Shown piece after piece: positions 47,025 through 57,561 of a stretch of 64,000 nucleotides of DNA. A model generated the notes under the pieces. That model worked only from the letters and a program-made list of their open reading frames with translations. It did no database searches and was not told the origin of the DNA. Location: contig NC_134029.1 of the NCBI RefSeq assembly GCF_964204645.1, forward strand, positions 1,187,001-1,251,000, read 5' to 3'. The first letter of the stretch is position 1. Each line of letters opens with the position of its first letter. Source of the stretch: Tubulanus polymorphus. Lineage: Eukaryota > Nemertea > Palaeonemertea > Tubulaniformes > Tubulanidae. Both the position numbers and the translations under genes were made by a program.

Positions 47025-47174
47025 ATCGCCATCTATTGGAAGTTGGCTGAACTGACTAGACGGCTCTTATTTGTCTCACTGACTCTTCTTTAATCGAATA
47101 CGAATACGAAGGAGAGTCAGTGAGACAAATAAGAGCTGTCTAGTCGGTTCAGCCAAATTCCAATAGATGGCGAT
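47025..47174. mobile_element. Perfect-arm foldback element, 150 bp
   Basis: Arms of about 62 bp: ATCGCCATCTATTGGAAGTT at the left and AAATTCCAATAGATGGCGAT at the right, continuing through GGCTGAACTGACTAGACGGC / GCTGTCTAGTCGGTTCAGCC and TTATTTGTCTCACTGACTCT. They are nearly identical inverted copies around a short AT-rich loop. Confidence 0.8.
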
Positions 47175-47319
47175 TACATGAGAAATATTGATTGAGCGCA
47201 AACAAAGTAAACTTAGTTCAATTCTCTATAAGATTTTTGATTTGTATCTGAATGATAGATTTAAGAGCCCCTGGCTAATATTTATTAAGAAGACTTTTGA
47301 TGACTGTGTTTCCTCATAT

Positions 47320-47700
47320 ATCAGGACCACTCTGGACCAGTGTCAGTAATTACTGGGTTCGAACCCGGGACTACCCTGTACATCCTCTAATCAGCACCAG
47401 GACCACTCTGGATCAGAATCAATAATTACTAGGTTCGAACCCGAGACACCCGTAATCCTCTATCCAGCATCAGGACCACTCAGTATCAGTATCAGTAATT
47501 GCTGGGTTCGAACCCGACCGAACACCCATTTATTCAGCATCAGGACCATGCACTCTGAATCAGTGTATCAGTAATTACTGGGTTCAACCACGGAATGCCC
47601 CTGTACATCCTCTAATCAGCACCAGGATTACTCTGGATCAGTATCAGTAATTACTGGGTTCGAACCCGGGACACCCGTAAATCCTCCATTCAGCATCAGG
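47320..47700. repeat. Tandem repeat of ~75-80 bp with pol III B-box-like motif
   Basis: About five units: CAGCATCAGGACCACTCTGG, ATCAGTATCAGTAATTACTG, GGTTCGAACCCGGGACACCC. Same family as 18325-18605, opposite orientation; a single copy sits near 46915-46998. It is interrupted at its end by the hAT-like element. Confidence 0.88.
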
Positions 47701-48434
47701 CAGGGGCGGATCTAAAGGCCAGACAATGACAGGAGCACATAATTAAAAAAAAGGGCAATCTAAAGAAAAGGCACTATCCATGACAGGCGAGCGCCGAAGG
47801 CGCGAACCATTCGCGGGGGACCCCCCCCCCCCCAGAAAATTTTTGAATTTCAACCCATTTTAATGCAATTTCCAGGCACCTGAGACACAAAAATGACATT
47901 CTGCAACAATTCTTTAAGAGATGGGAATTTATCAATATGGAAACAATGTGATAATGAACTTTATAGAATGCAATTAAGTTTTTCATAAAATAAACAAGGT
48001 ACATAACAAAATAATTTTGATTAACTACAATCTAAATGAGATTGCACACATCTCATTTTCTAGGAAAGTTTTACACATTAAGATGAGGTAATTTGAATCA
48101 CGTGTAAATTAATGCCCTTTTCAAAAATAAATGAGCCCTTTCCATAAGGACCGACCACTGCCACGTGTATTAAATGCCCTTTTTGAGAATAATGCGCCTT
48201 TTACTCGACTCACTTCAGCAACGGACAGAAACTACGTGTTTTATATGTCCTTTTTTGAAAATAACTGTGCCTTTTTCTTGAGAACAGACGGCCACCGCAT
48301 GTAAACAATGCCCTTTTTGAGAATAATTATGCCCTTTACTTGAGACAATTTTTTTCGCACTTTTTTCAAAAAGAGCACTCAGAATTTGCGACAGGAGCAC
48401 GTGCTCCGCGTGCTCCTGTCTAGATCCGCCTCTG
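47701..48434. mobile_element. hAT-like non-autonomous element inserted in the B-box repeat
   Basis: Left CAGGGGCGGATCTA and right TAGATCCGCCTCTG are inverted; internal GACAGGAGCAC and GTGCTCCTGTC also pair. CAGGGGCGGATC is a common hAT terminus. The flanking host repeat CAGCATCAGGACCAC is split with TCAGG present on both sides, so about 5 bp are duplicated (8 bp is usual for hAT). The interior has repeated TGCCCTTTTTGAGAATAAT motifs and a C13 run, and no transposase. Confidence 0.8.
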
Positions 48435-48490
48435 TCAGGACCACGCTCTGCATCAGTTATCAGTAATTACTTTTGTTAAGATATCAACAT

Positions 48491-48612
48491 TTTACCGTAC
48501 GGTGCTGCCTCTAAGCTCATCGGTAGCGGGATTTTCATACACTAACGTTAGTCAACTCTGGCAAGCAAGGATTACGGAGTATGTTTTATATAGGGGCAGC
48601 ACCTAACGGTTA
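48491..48612. mobile_element. MITE, copy 3 of the AACCGTCAxGTGCTGCC family
   Basis: TTTACCGTACGGTGCTGCC at the left and GGGGCAGCACCTAACGGTTAA at the right. The inside differs from copies 1 and 2, so only the termini are shared. Confidence 0.65.
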
Positions 48613-48904
48613 ATATCGGACAGAGCTCGCTACCGGTGAACTCTAGATGGAGCTTCAGTCGATTTTACTTCCGGGTTCGAAATTTAAATCGGACAAATAG
48701 TCATCAGCTGCATTTGTTTTATTTAGTTAATTAATCAGTTTCTGTCAAGAGAAAACGGTAAGTTTAGAAAATTAATGAATTAAACCTCCGACTTTTGGAA
48801 CCGCTCATGATCCTGTCAAACGGCTGTGGGGTGAATTAAACATGAACGTTTCTATTTTTTGACAGCCAGACGCAGGCAGCAAGACGACATCATAAATCAG
48901 CAGA

Positions 48905-51322
48905 ATGATTGATCCAGTTATGATCAAGATTGAAACTGATCAATCACCGACAAAATGCTTGAATATTGCGTCGTGTAACAGTTTCCTGGATTCACTTCAA
49001 ACTCCGGCCGATTGCATGGATTCTGATTTAGAAGTGGCAAATGTTTTATCTAAAGGTTTGTTTCAATTTCCTGCTGGTTCAACGTTTTCAATCTCAGAGA
49101 TTTTATTTCAGTTTTGTAAATCTTTTCAAATTCTTTTGTGTGAATTCTGCAGATGAGTTTGATCCGACTACAAAGCTAGAATCAGACGGAGTAAATCCTT
49201 CCCCTTACAGGGTACGTATTCAAACGCCTATTGACTTGTTAACCCTTTCAGTGCTGACTTATTGATACCCTATAGTGCTGGAGATTATTTGAAAATTTTG
49301 AATAATTCTACCATAGTATGTTGAATAATGGGAATAGCACTATAGTGCGTGTACACCGCGGCGCAGTGTATCGTTAGTTACTGATATTTCACTATGTTTG
49401 ACAGGTGCTGCCATCTTTCAAGAGAGATAATTACTAATAACATCAATACACCGCAATGCGGTGTACTAGCAAAATCAATCACTGATTTACACACCGCACT
49501 GCGGTGTGGACGCACTGAAAGGGTTTATGGAATTTATCCTGTAGACTCAGATATCGCTCTTGTCGGACATGTTTTGTCCTATCCAAAAAGATTTGACGTG
49601 AACTTAGTCTGAAATAATCTTTATTTCAGCCTTCAACAGTTATAACAAACTTCACTCGAGGCAATGTTCAGACAACGACTCCTATCATCGCTGATCGTAA
49701 GTTTGTAATAAATTATGAAATGTTTGATTATCTCTCGTTCTTTCGCAAAAGTTTCATTCTATTTGTTTCTGCGGTTTTTATAGACATGAGTTTACATCAG
49801 ATGGCAGCTCAGGGTGAATTAGTTCTCCTACAACAGGAGATCAGCATGCCAGGTACTTTTTTTAACAGATATCTATGAAATAGGAAAAACCTTTTAGATA
49901 TTTTAATATCGTATGTCGTACTGTAAAAGCTTTTTGAAAATGAATATTTTAAAATGATTAGTTTTCAATTTGTCTGGCGGTTGAAATGTAGACATCAGCA
50001 GCAGCAGTGGGGATTAGATGTTACCCCCTGGAGTTTCATTTGACTTGTTATGCTTCCAAACACTTATTTCGCATTTAATATTAAACTGATGATTACTATT
50101 TTGTGCAGTCAAACTCTTTCGAGCCCTGTCTATTTTTTTAGTCCAAATTTGTACTTCCAATTCATTTCACTAAGCGTAAGTTGTCATTTGGATATCAACA
50201 CAATGATCAATGATCATCATAATTATGACGACTTCAGCACAAGTTTCAGCTTGTTTTTCTAAAAGTAATATTTTAGAAATATAAAACTAATTATTTGGAT
50301 ATATTTTCAGATAGAGCTATTGATAAGTACGATGAGAAGGGTTTTACTCCGTTGTTGTGGGCGTGTGCGAACGGACAGAAATCAGCGGCCGAACTTTTGA
50401 TAATGAACAACGCGAGTGTAGAATCTCGAGGTTTTAACGGTGAAAACTCATTGTCTTTAGCAGCTTGTTACGGATATCACGAAATAGTCTCATTGTTACT
50501 AGAGAAAGGTGCTTCGATCAACAGCTGCGATGAGGTGATTATTTTTTGAAATAAAACCATCAAACATTGTTCCAATAACTCTGACGATGTTATTTTTGTG
50601 AAAACATAAGTTTATTAGGCCATCCCAAAATAATGGTCTGTTTGCCGTAACCCGACCGACCCGACTTCAAAGGTACCGAGTGAAAACTTTCTTTGAAGAT
50701 TCATTGAAATAGATTTTATTTTTGTTATCGTTTCCATATAAAAAAGGCGATAAATTTGTTTTTTTTTGCCCTGAAATTTTGTAAAAAAATATTACTACCT
50801 ACCTACCTACCGACTCATCCTGAAAACTTGAGTCGGTGTTACGGCAAACAGACGATTATTTTGGGATGGCCTTATCATAATTTTATGCAAGTACGATCAA
50901 ACTCGGGTTAGGTCGTCATAGTTGTGACAATTTTCATAATCGTTGATATATAATTGATTTGTAGCAAGGTAACACAGCTCTGATGTACGCGGCGTTTAAC
51001 AATCAGAATAAATGTGCGAGTTGTCTATTGGAATGGGGTGCTGATTTAACTATAGAGAATGAGGATGAATTATCAGCGATGGATCTCGCTGTTCGCAGAG
51101 GAAATAAAGCTGGTAAATATAGAAATCACGAAGAAAGAAAAAATGAGTCCGAAATGTTTCCTTGAGCGAATACATGGATTGGACTGACAGTGTGTTCAGG
51201 TTTAATGTTTGGTGGTTTTTCTCTTTCTGATAAATTTCTGTTTTTTTTAAATTTCAGTTCAACAAGTTATTGAAGAACATATGTTATACCTGTTGGAAGG
51301 TTCTGCCAGAGATCAGACGTAA
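48905..51322 (+). CDS. ANKRA2: ANKRA2/RFXANK-type ankyrin-repeat protein, 7 coding exons, complete
   Basis: In vertebrates RFXANK is a subunit of the RFX complex on MHC class II X boxes, and ANKRA2 binds PxLPxI/L ligands such as HDAC4/5 and RFX7. Exons: 48905-49055, 49153-49211, 49630-49696, 49784-49852, 50311-50534, 50965-51112, 51258-51322. All are GT-AG, total 783 nt (260 aa, the length of human RFXANK). A 5'UTR intron (48758-48865) precedes the ATG. The N-terminus (1-75) is acidic. VITNFTRGN resembles the pre-ankyrin TLTNRQRGN of RFXANK; then HMSLHQMAAQGEL and four to five ankyrin repeats with GFTPLLWACANGQ, NSLSLAACYGYHEIV, NTALMYAAFNNQNKC and AMDLAVRRGNKAVQQVIEEH. One ancestral gene may correspond to both vertebrate paralogues, so the symbol is approximate. 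AATAAA at 51405-51410. Introns 2 and 5 contain DNA-transposon relics. Confidence 0.92.
49239..49527. mobile_element. piggyBac-like MITE in ANKRA2 intron 2
   Basis: TTAACCCTTTCAGTGC at the left and GCACTGAAAGGGTTTA at the right. The CCCTTT terminus next to TTAA fits piggyBac insertions (the right TTAA is mutated to TTTA). It contains short palindromes ACACCGCAATGCGGTGT and ACACCGCACTGCGGTGT. Confidence 0.7.
50614..50876. mobile_element. PIF/Harbinger-like MITE in ANKRA2 intron 5
   Basis: TTAGGCCATCCCAAAATAAT at the left and ATTATTTTGGGATGGCCTTA at the right; the inverted repeats extend through GTCTGTTTGCCGTAAC. TTA on both sides fits the 3-bp TWA target duplication of PIF/Harbinger elements. 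Superfamily by target site only. Confidence 0.75.
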
Positions 51323-51410
51323 TATAATCGATCAGCTAGTCATTATTTTTTCTATTCATTTGTACATAATCTGTATCTGTAAATTTTTGGAACAAAAGTC
51401 ATGCAATAAA

Positions 51411-54400
51411 ATAAGGACATAAAGTAACAATTCGTATTTGGAATATTTCAAATGTTTTATGGAATCTTCAAGTTACTCTGTGATGAGGAGTTGGTGGCCC
51501 TGGGCTCTTTTCTTTGGATCCCTTGGACGGCTTGTTGCTTACTGACTGTGACAGTGGATAAGGAGACCAGTCACTAAGACTTGACAGCCAGCACTGACTG
51601 ACTGGGATAGACCAGCGACTAACCTCAAATAAGGATTTCTAATTACACATGATGTCATTCCGTGTGAATGAAATATCTAGGACAAAACCTTATTACTGAG
51701 AATTAGAATTAGCTCAAAATAAATACACGGCAGTCGAATAACGAGTGTCTCGTGTGGAGCACTCGCTTAGCTCCCGCGCTAACTGATCACACACTACTGA
51801 CTGCACTGAGAGTTCCATCCATGATACGTGCTGAAACAAGGATTCATTGTGTTTAAGGTACGTAAATACTTTTTCTGGCAAAATACTGACAACAAAAAGT
51901 CATTTATGTAACACCCAGAAACAGATGATTTGGATACTACTGTCCATAGATGCTTCAAATTTGCTTCATTTTCTGCTGAAAGATTTGTTCAATATAAAGT
52001 GAGTCGTGCATGTTTCGTTTCACTAGATGTTTTTATTTGATTCAATAAATTGTTGAGGTATCGATAAAACAGGAAAATAGAACTGCTTGTTTTAACTGCA
52101 TATCGCGGGATAAAGTGTTGAAATGAACGATGTACCTCCTTACAGAAAACAGTTACCACTAATTACCACTAGTAGCCAAACCCGTCTGACTACGATCACT
52201 TAGCCGAGAGTTCGACTGTATATTTTTTCTCGTTTTTTTGAAGTTAAGAAATCTTGCCATCTACCAAGAAGCAAGGAGGGTTGAAGTGATCCTAGAATTA
52301 GATATACTGTATATTTGAAAATGAACTTAGCGCAGCCTCTCAGAATGCGTAGCGGTATTCATGGTATTCATGAAAGATGATAAGAGTTCATTCATTACTC
52401 CTTACAACGATTTCGGATCTGGTTTTTTCTTTGCTGGCGCGTTTTATAATCCAGTCACCTCTCACCCTGTCAGTGTGTTTCGCTGCATGAAAAGGATTTG
52501 TCTCCTCTGAAATCAATGATCAGCGATTGACAAGAAACATCAAAGTTTCTTATAAAATGACTGCGGGAACGGAAAGTGTCTCAGCTTGTAGTAGATTTTA
52601 TCTGAATGTTTCACAACCCCATTCTCCTACTCTTCCTCTCTTCCACTCTCCCACTCTTCCTCTCACACGCTCTCTCCGCCTCTGTCTCCATCATCCTCTT
52701 TCTATTTGGGAAATGTCTCACTCTTTCTCAGCTACGTTCATACATACTCATTACTATTATGCTCCTTGATCGAAAAATTCATTATTTATTTAGGAGCAAA
52801 TTCCTGTCACACCCGGATAAAGTGTAGTCTCCGATTCCTCTTTCACGGGCTTTCAATAAACAGAACTCATTATTGAAATACTAAGCAATAAATTGTCTTA
52901 TTGGGAACTGTTGCTGCATAGGCTCTGATTTTACAACTTGCTGGTTCTTTTGTTTAACAAGTGGCATAGCTTTACGAGCAGTCACATGGAAGTGATGTAC
53001 AAACCCGCTATACGTATTACCTGAAATCTAGAATTGGTGGCGATTGAAATAAATGGCTGCTACCCCCACGCCACATTTCTGTTGACTCTAGTTTATCTCG
53101 GTAATCTATGTCAATATTCTCTCACTAACGATCATGACTGTTATTCAACTCAATCAATCATCGCAGTTTTATTCACTATCCAAGCAGGGCTTAACGCGTC
53201 AATGCAAGGATTACTTTCAAATTTAGAACCTTTTTATTTAGTTACGTATCGCATAAATCTTTCAGCTCGCGAGACTGAGATGAATCGTTAAAGTATTCTA
53301 AATTGTTTTAGTGACAAACGCCTGACTCTACTCAGTGATGGAGGTGTAAGCCACCATTCCTCGAGCCAATATCCATAGAATTAAACATAACTTTATTTCA
53401 CCTCAACATAATAATGTTTAACAATGATATTATCGTGTACACAGTCGATACAATTAATATTTACTGAGTACTTCAAATTTCTGCTCATTAATTACTTATG
53501 AGTTTGTTCAAAGTCTGATTTAGAAATAAACAAACGGAATTATGTGGACTTGTTTGGTTAGTCACGCGAAGTAATCTCACGGGGTTCGGATAGATTTAAC
53601 TTCGTAGATACCATTGCTATGGTAACATAACGATAATTGTAAAGATTATCAGAAGAACAAACAGTGGAAATTATGGCGCAGCTCGAATTAGATTTGTAAT
53701 GCTATAGGCTGGAATACGTATATTCTACTAATAAAAGCGTTTGTGATGTACAGAAATTGCATTTCTTGTTTTATGAATAAAAAGACTTAGTCTGTCAGAT
53801 TGCACTATTTCAGTTGGTAAACAACAGTTGAAATGATGTTTGTTTTTACAGATAGTTCGATGAATTAAAAAAGTTTCATATTGATACAAGTTTTGAGTTT
53901 GATGCGAGTTCTGCAAATGTTGTTTGTACTCAGTATTTGACGTCACGTCGTGGATACATTTTACACGGTTTTACATTCATCGCTCGCGCGCGTCTAAGAA
54001 TGATTTCTGATTAAATCACTTTTCACATTAAAACGGATTGAAATTGAAAACATATGCAACTGCTGCTGCTGCTGCTGCTGCTACCTAGAGATTTAATCCA
54101 GTGACCATAAATCATCACTGATTTAAAAAAACTGCAGTTCGTTCTGTTTTCTTCGACTTGTTGTTTTTATAGATCAAGCTCTGATAAAATCAAATACGTT
54201 CTACACAACTCTCCTTGACACGTAGATTAATCGATTGTGAAAACTCCTCGTGGTTACTGTAGTTAACGGCAGGGATTTCAATCGTATTCTTTTCTTTCAA
54301 CTCGATAATTCCCACGAAAGACCAATACACATTAATCTTGAAATTCATCGATTGAAATAGGAGTTGTTATCTCGATGAAATACTCTGTCCGTGTAAGCTG

Positions 54401-56290
54401 TAACGATAAAATCACACTAGAAAAACTTATAGTCTGAATACTTTACTTGTGGTAATATTTACTCAACCTTTCAATATTCCTGAAGAAAGAATAATAGTCG
54501 AAACGTCGAGTGAAATATTAGCTCGAGGAAGTTATGCTGTTCTATTGTGGGATTTCAACATACATATGAGAACATTCTTCCACCTGACATTTTTTTCCAA
54601 ATCCACAATTCCGGGAAATAACGGTACATGGTAAGACTTGTCTATTTTTGAATTCTGAGAATTTGAGCTGAGTAACTGCGACGTCAAGCTTTTCTAGGAA
54701 TTATCACACGAACAAACGTTGACCATTTGTGTTATATTTTCATCTTATAAATGACGAACTTATGAATATTTTCCGCTGTGTTCTGTAAGGAGTTCGCCAT
54801 CAGTGATCGTTTTACCATCATTCGTGCAGCACAAGATGTTGAACGATACTCTCCGTGATTATGACTGATGGACGTTTAAGCCACTCGTGTTCAGATGACG
54901 GAAAAAAAACATCTAGAACACAATCGAAAGGTTGTCATCGAACACAGGGTAATATCCGGTTAACTGTTTGACAGGGGGGGGGGGCATTTCGATCGGTCGA
55001 ATGTGACGATATACGAAGATAGCACAGTGACAGGGTTTAATCAACTGGAAAGATTAATCTGCGTCTATCGCTTGTGGCTATTCCGTAAAAAGTGATAATA
55101 CGCATGGAATAAACCGGTGTTCATGAGGGATATTGTGGTAGCACAGTCTTGACCTAAGTTCAAAGATTGTCCTTAAATCATATGTAAAACTGTCTTCAGT
55201 TGTAGATTGGCTATAGAACCGGAGTGAGAGACTGCTTTCATATTGTTCGATTGATTATAGAATCAAAATTAGTTTAGACTGCTGTTGAATATTGTTGTTA
55301 GATTGTTTATAGAACCAAAATGAGCTTTGAATGATCTTAAAATCATTACATATATATAATATTGTTTAACGAACTCAAATTAGCTCGTTTCGGCGCTGTT
55401 TCCAAACTAGGTGGCTTAACCGGAAAACAGAGAATTTAATTTTTGAAATCTATTCTTCAATTGCACAATAATTGTGCATCAGCAAACTAGACTGCTATCT
55501 GTTTTAGTGGTATCATATGGCTGTGGTCTAATATAATACCTTGTCGCTAGGATATGATATTTGCAGCTGTGAGTGGTGTGGTGTATGTAGGGGAAGCTAC
55601 TAATGGTTCTGATTTATGGTTTGATTGTCGCAAATCTCGTCGATATAAACAGATTTATGCGGTTATCATAACGAATAAGCACCTGGTTTGTTACAGCGTC
55701 TGAGAGAGCGGTCGTTTTTTTTTTCATTTTCGACCTTCAGAACTTGAGAGCATATTCTAAATACTAACAAACAAACTTCACCCAGATACTACATTCTTGA
55801 AATTCAAAAGCAGCAACTGAATTTTATTGAATGTAATCACATTACAAAATTGCACCCGCTCTCCGTTATGATATGAACAGAAAACGAACGAATTAAACAC
55901 AGTAACGTAAAGCTACACATTTCATCAGATGATGAAAAAATTCGCTCAGCCTCCCGATAATTCGTATAGTGAAGACATAAAGATCAGTAGAAGTTTTAGT
56001 GTTTCAGCGAATGGTGAATTTATCAGATTATCTGCCATTATTTCTATATCTCCGCGTACGATGTTACATCGTGAAATATGCAAACGGTTCCCGAGGGGAA
56101 AAACAGAATCAGAGTCGAATATCAGAATTTTCTTATCTTTCTTATACAGAATCATAACGAGATATGAATGATGATAAACCCTCTCTGAACGTCCGATACA
56201 CCACCCGCCCAGCAGGAGGTGATTTAGGATTTTGGTGGTGCAGAGAATATGGGCGGTTCGGGGGTTCATTTTCTAGTCCCAAGACTTTAC
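51411..56290. other. Long intergenic region without a recognised gene
   Basis: AT-rich, with a pyrimidine tract (52615-52700), a (CTG)8 run (54060-54084), a G10 run (54965-54975), a MITE relic (about 55145-55330) and the motif GTCGAAACGTCGAGTGAAAT followed by TTAGCTCGAGGAA near 54497-54530. The last recurs in diverged form near 63325-63358 and resembles a retroposon 3' end. A plus-strand frame at 55929-56171 (80 codons) looks protein-like but has no homology I recognise. Confidence 0.5.
54060..54084. repeat. (CTG)8 microsatellite
   Basis: Eight uninterrupted CTG triplets. Confidence 0.95.
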
Positions 56291-56406
56291 AGGATCCAGT
56301 TCCACTGTCGTGAGTTAGAGATAACACTGAGTTCAAGTTGTTAGTTTTTCAATGACTTAACTTTGTTGAGTCAAATCTTAACTCACAACTGTGGAACTGG
56401 GTCCAG
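56291..56406. mobile_element. MITE of the GTCCAGTTCCACAGTT family
   Basis: AGGATCCAGTTCCACTGTCG at the left and CAACTGTGGAACTGGGTCC at the right; inner GTGAGTTAGA / TCTTAACTCAC arms pair. Confidence 0.72.
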
Positions 56407-56685
56407 GTGTCTCCTTTTCGGAAAAGCCTGGCGTTAGGCGTGAGTGGTGCGAGTTTGTCAGGGAGTTTACCGTAGAACTCCTGAATAAAGGATGAATGCA
56501 AAATATGATAAACGTTGATTTGCACCACTTGCACTGAACCTGAAATAATCACAGAGTCTTATCACAGCTTCAATGTGATTAAATTCCACCAGTCACGGAT
56601 AAGATTAAGGATTGAGGCAATCGACTGAATTGACAATTATTGTCTCGAAGATAAACTGCATTTTTCACTCCGTATTGAGAGGTTC

Positions 56686-56880
56686 TTATTTTATCTTTAC
56701 AGCGGCTCCATTATCCAGTGTGGTTATTGAACCATGACCTGACAGGTCAGCAGTATACACGCGAGGTGTCGTCGTGGTCACTCTGGGGACTTCAATTAAC
56801 GCAACAGAATTATTCACGATCATTTTAGTAGAAGTTTCGGCGGCACCCGCCGATCCGATATCAACCAAACAACAAGATTC
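56686..56880 (-). other. Possible terminal coding exon of an unidentified gene
   Basis: After a possible acceptor (GGGTTTGTAG|ATGAATC) the minus strand reads open as DESCCLVDIGSAGAAETS, continues with a Thr/Val-rich stretch and ends GAAVKIK and stop at 56686. The local sequence is GC-richer than its flanks. No homology is recognised and no upstream exon was found, so this could be chance. Confidence 0.25.
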
Positions 56881-57561
56881 ATCTACAAACCCTCAACAGA
56901 ATTAGACTCCGCGTCGGAATCCGGCATTTTCGCGGATGCGTCGTCACGCATTGTCTCGCGAGAACTAACAGAGCATCGTTGCTTCTTGCCCACAGCTGAC
57001 TATTGTGAACAGCTCAGGATGGACCGCGTGCGCGGTGCTGCGAGATGGACTGGAAAGAGTTAATTTCACCATTAAACTCTACTACAACAACCACCTAACA
57101 TTAACGAATAAAATACCTGTAGCGCTCGCGAGCTCTCGACTCTCTGTCAGAATATTACTGATCTACCCTGGATTTATCAGTAATGGATGATCTTTTCTAT
57201 TAACGCTGTGAATTCCTACTAAGCCGCTGTTGAATGTAAGAGGCTTACTGCTGGTCGGGATTGTAACGTATTCACAAGACGATTAGGATTAAGTGTTTTG
57301 TCATCGTAAAGTAGACAGGTTCCAAATCAGAGAGAGAAAGAGTTCTAAATAGGAATGATCAACTTTATCAAGTGCGCGGCATATAGAGTCTGCAAAAACA
57401 CCGGTTCTTACAGTCATAACGCGATTAACTACAGAGGTTCACCTGACGGTGGAATGAGGGATATAATAATTTTTCCGTTGCTTGTGGTCGGTCTTTTGTA
57501 AAAATATGAATCGTATATTTACGCAGTTTCGATAAAACCGTGAGAAATAATTCCAATAAAT

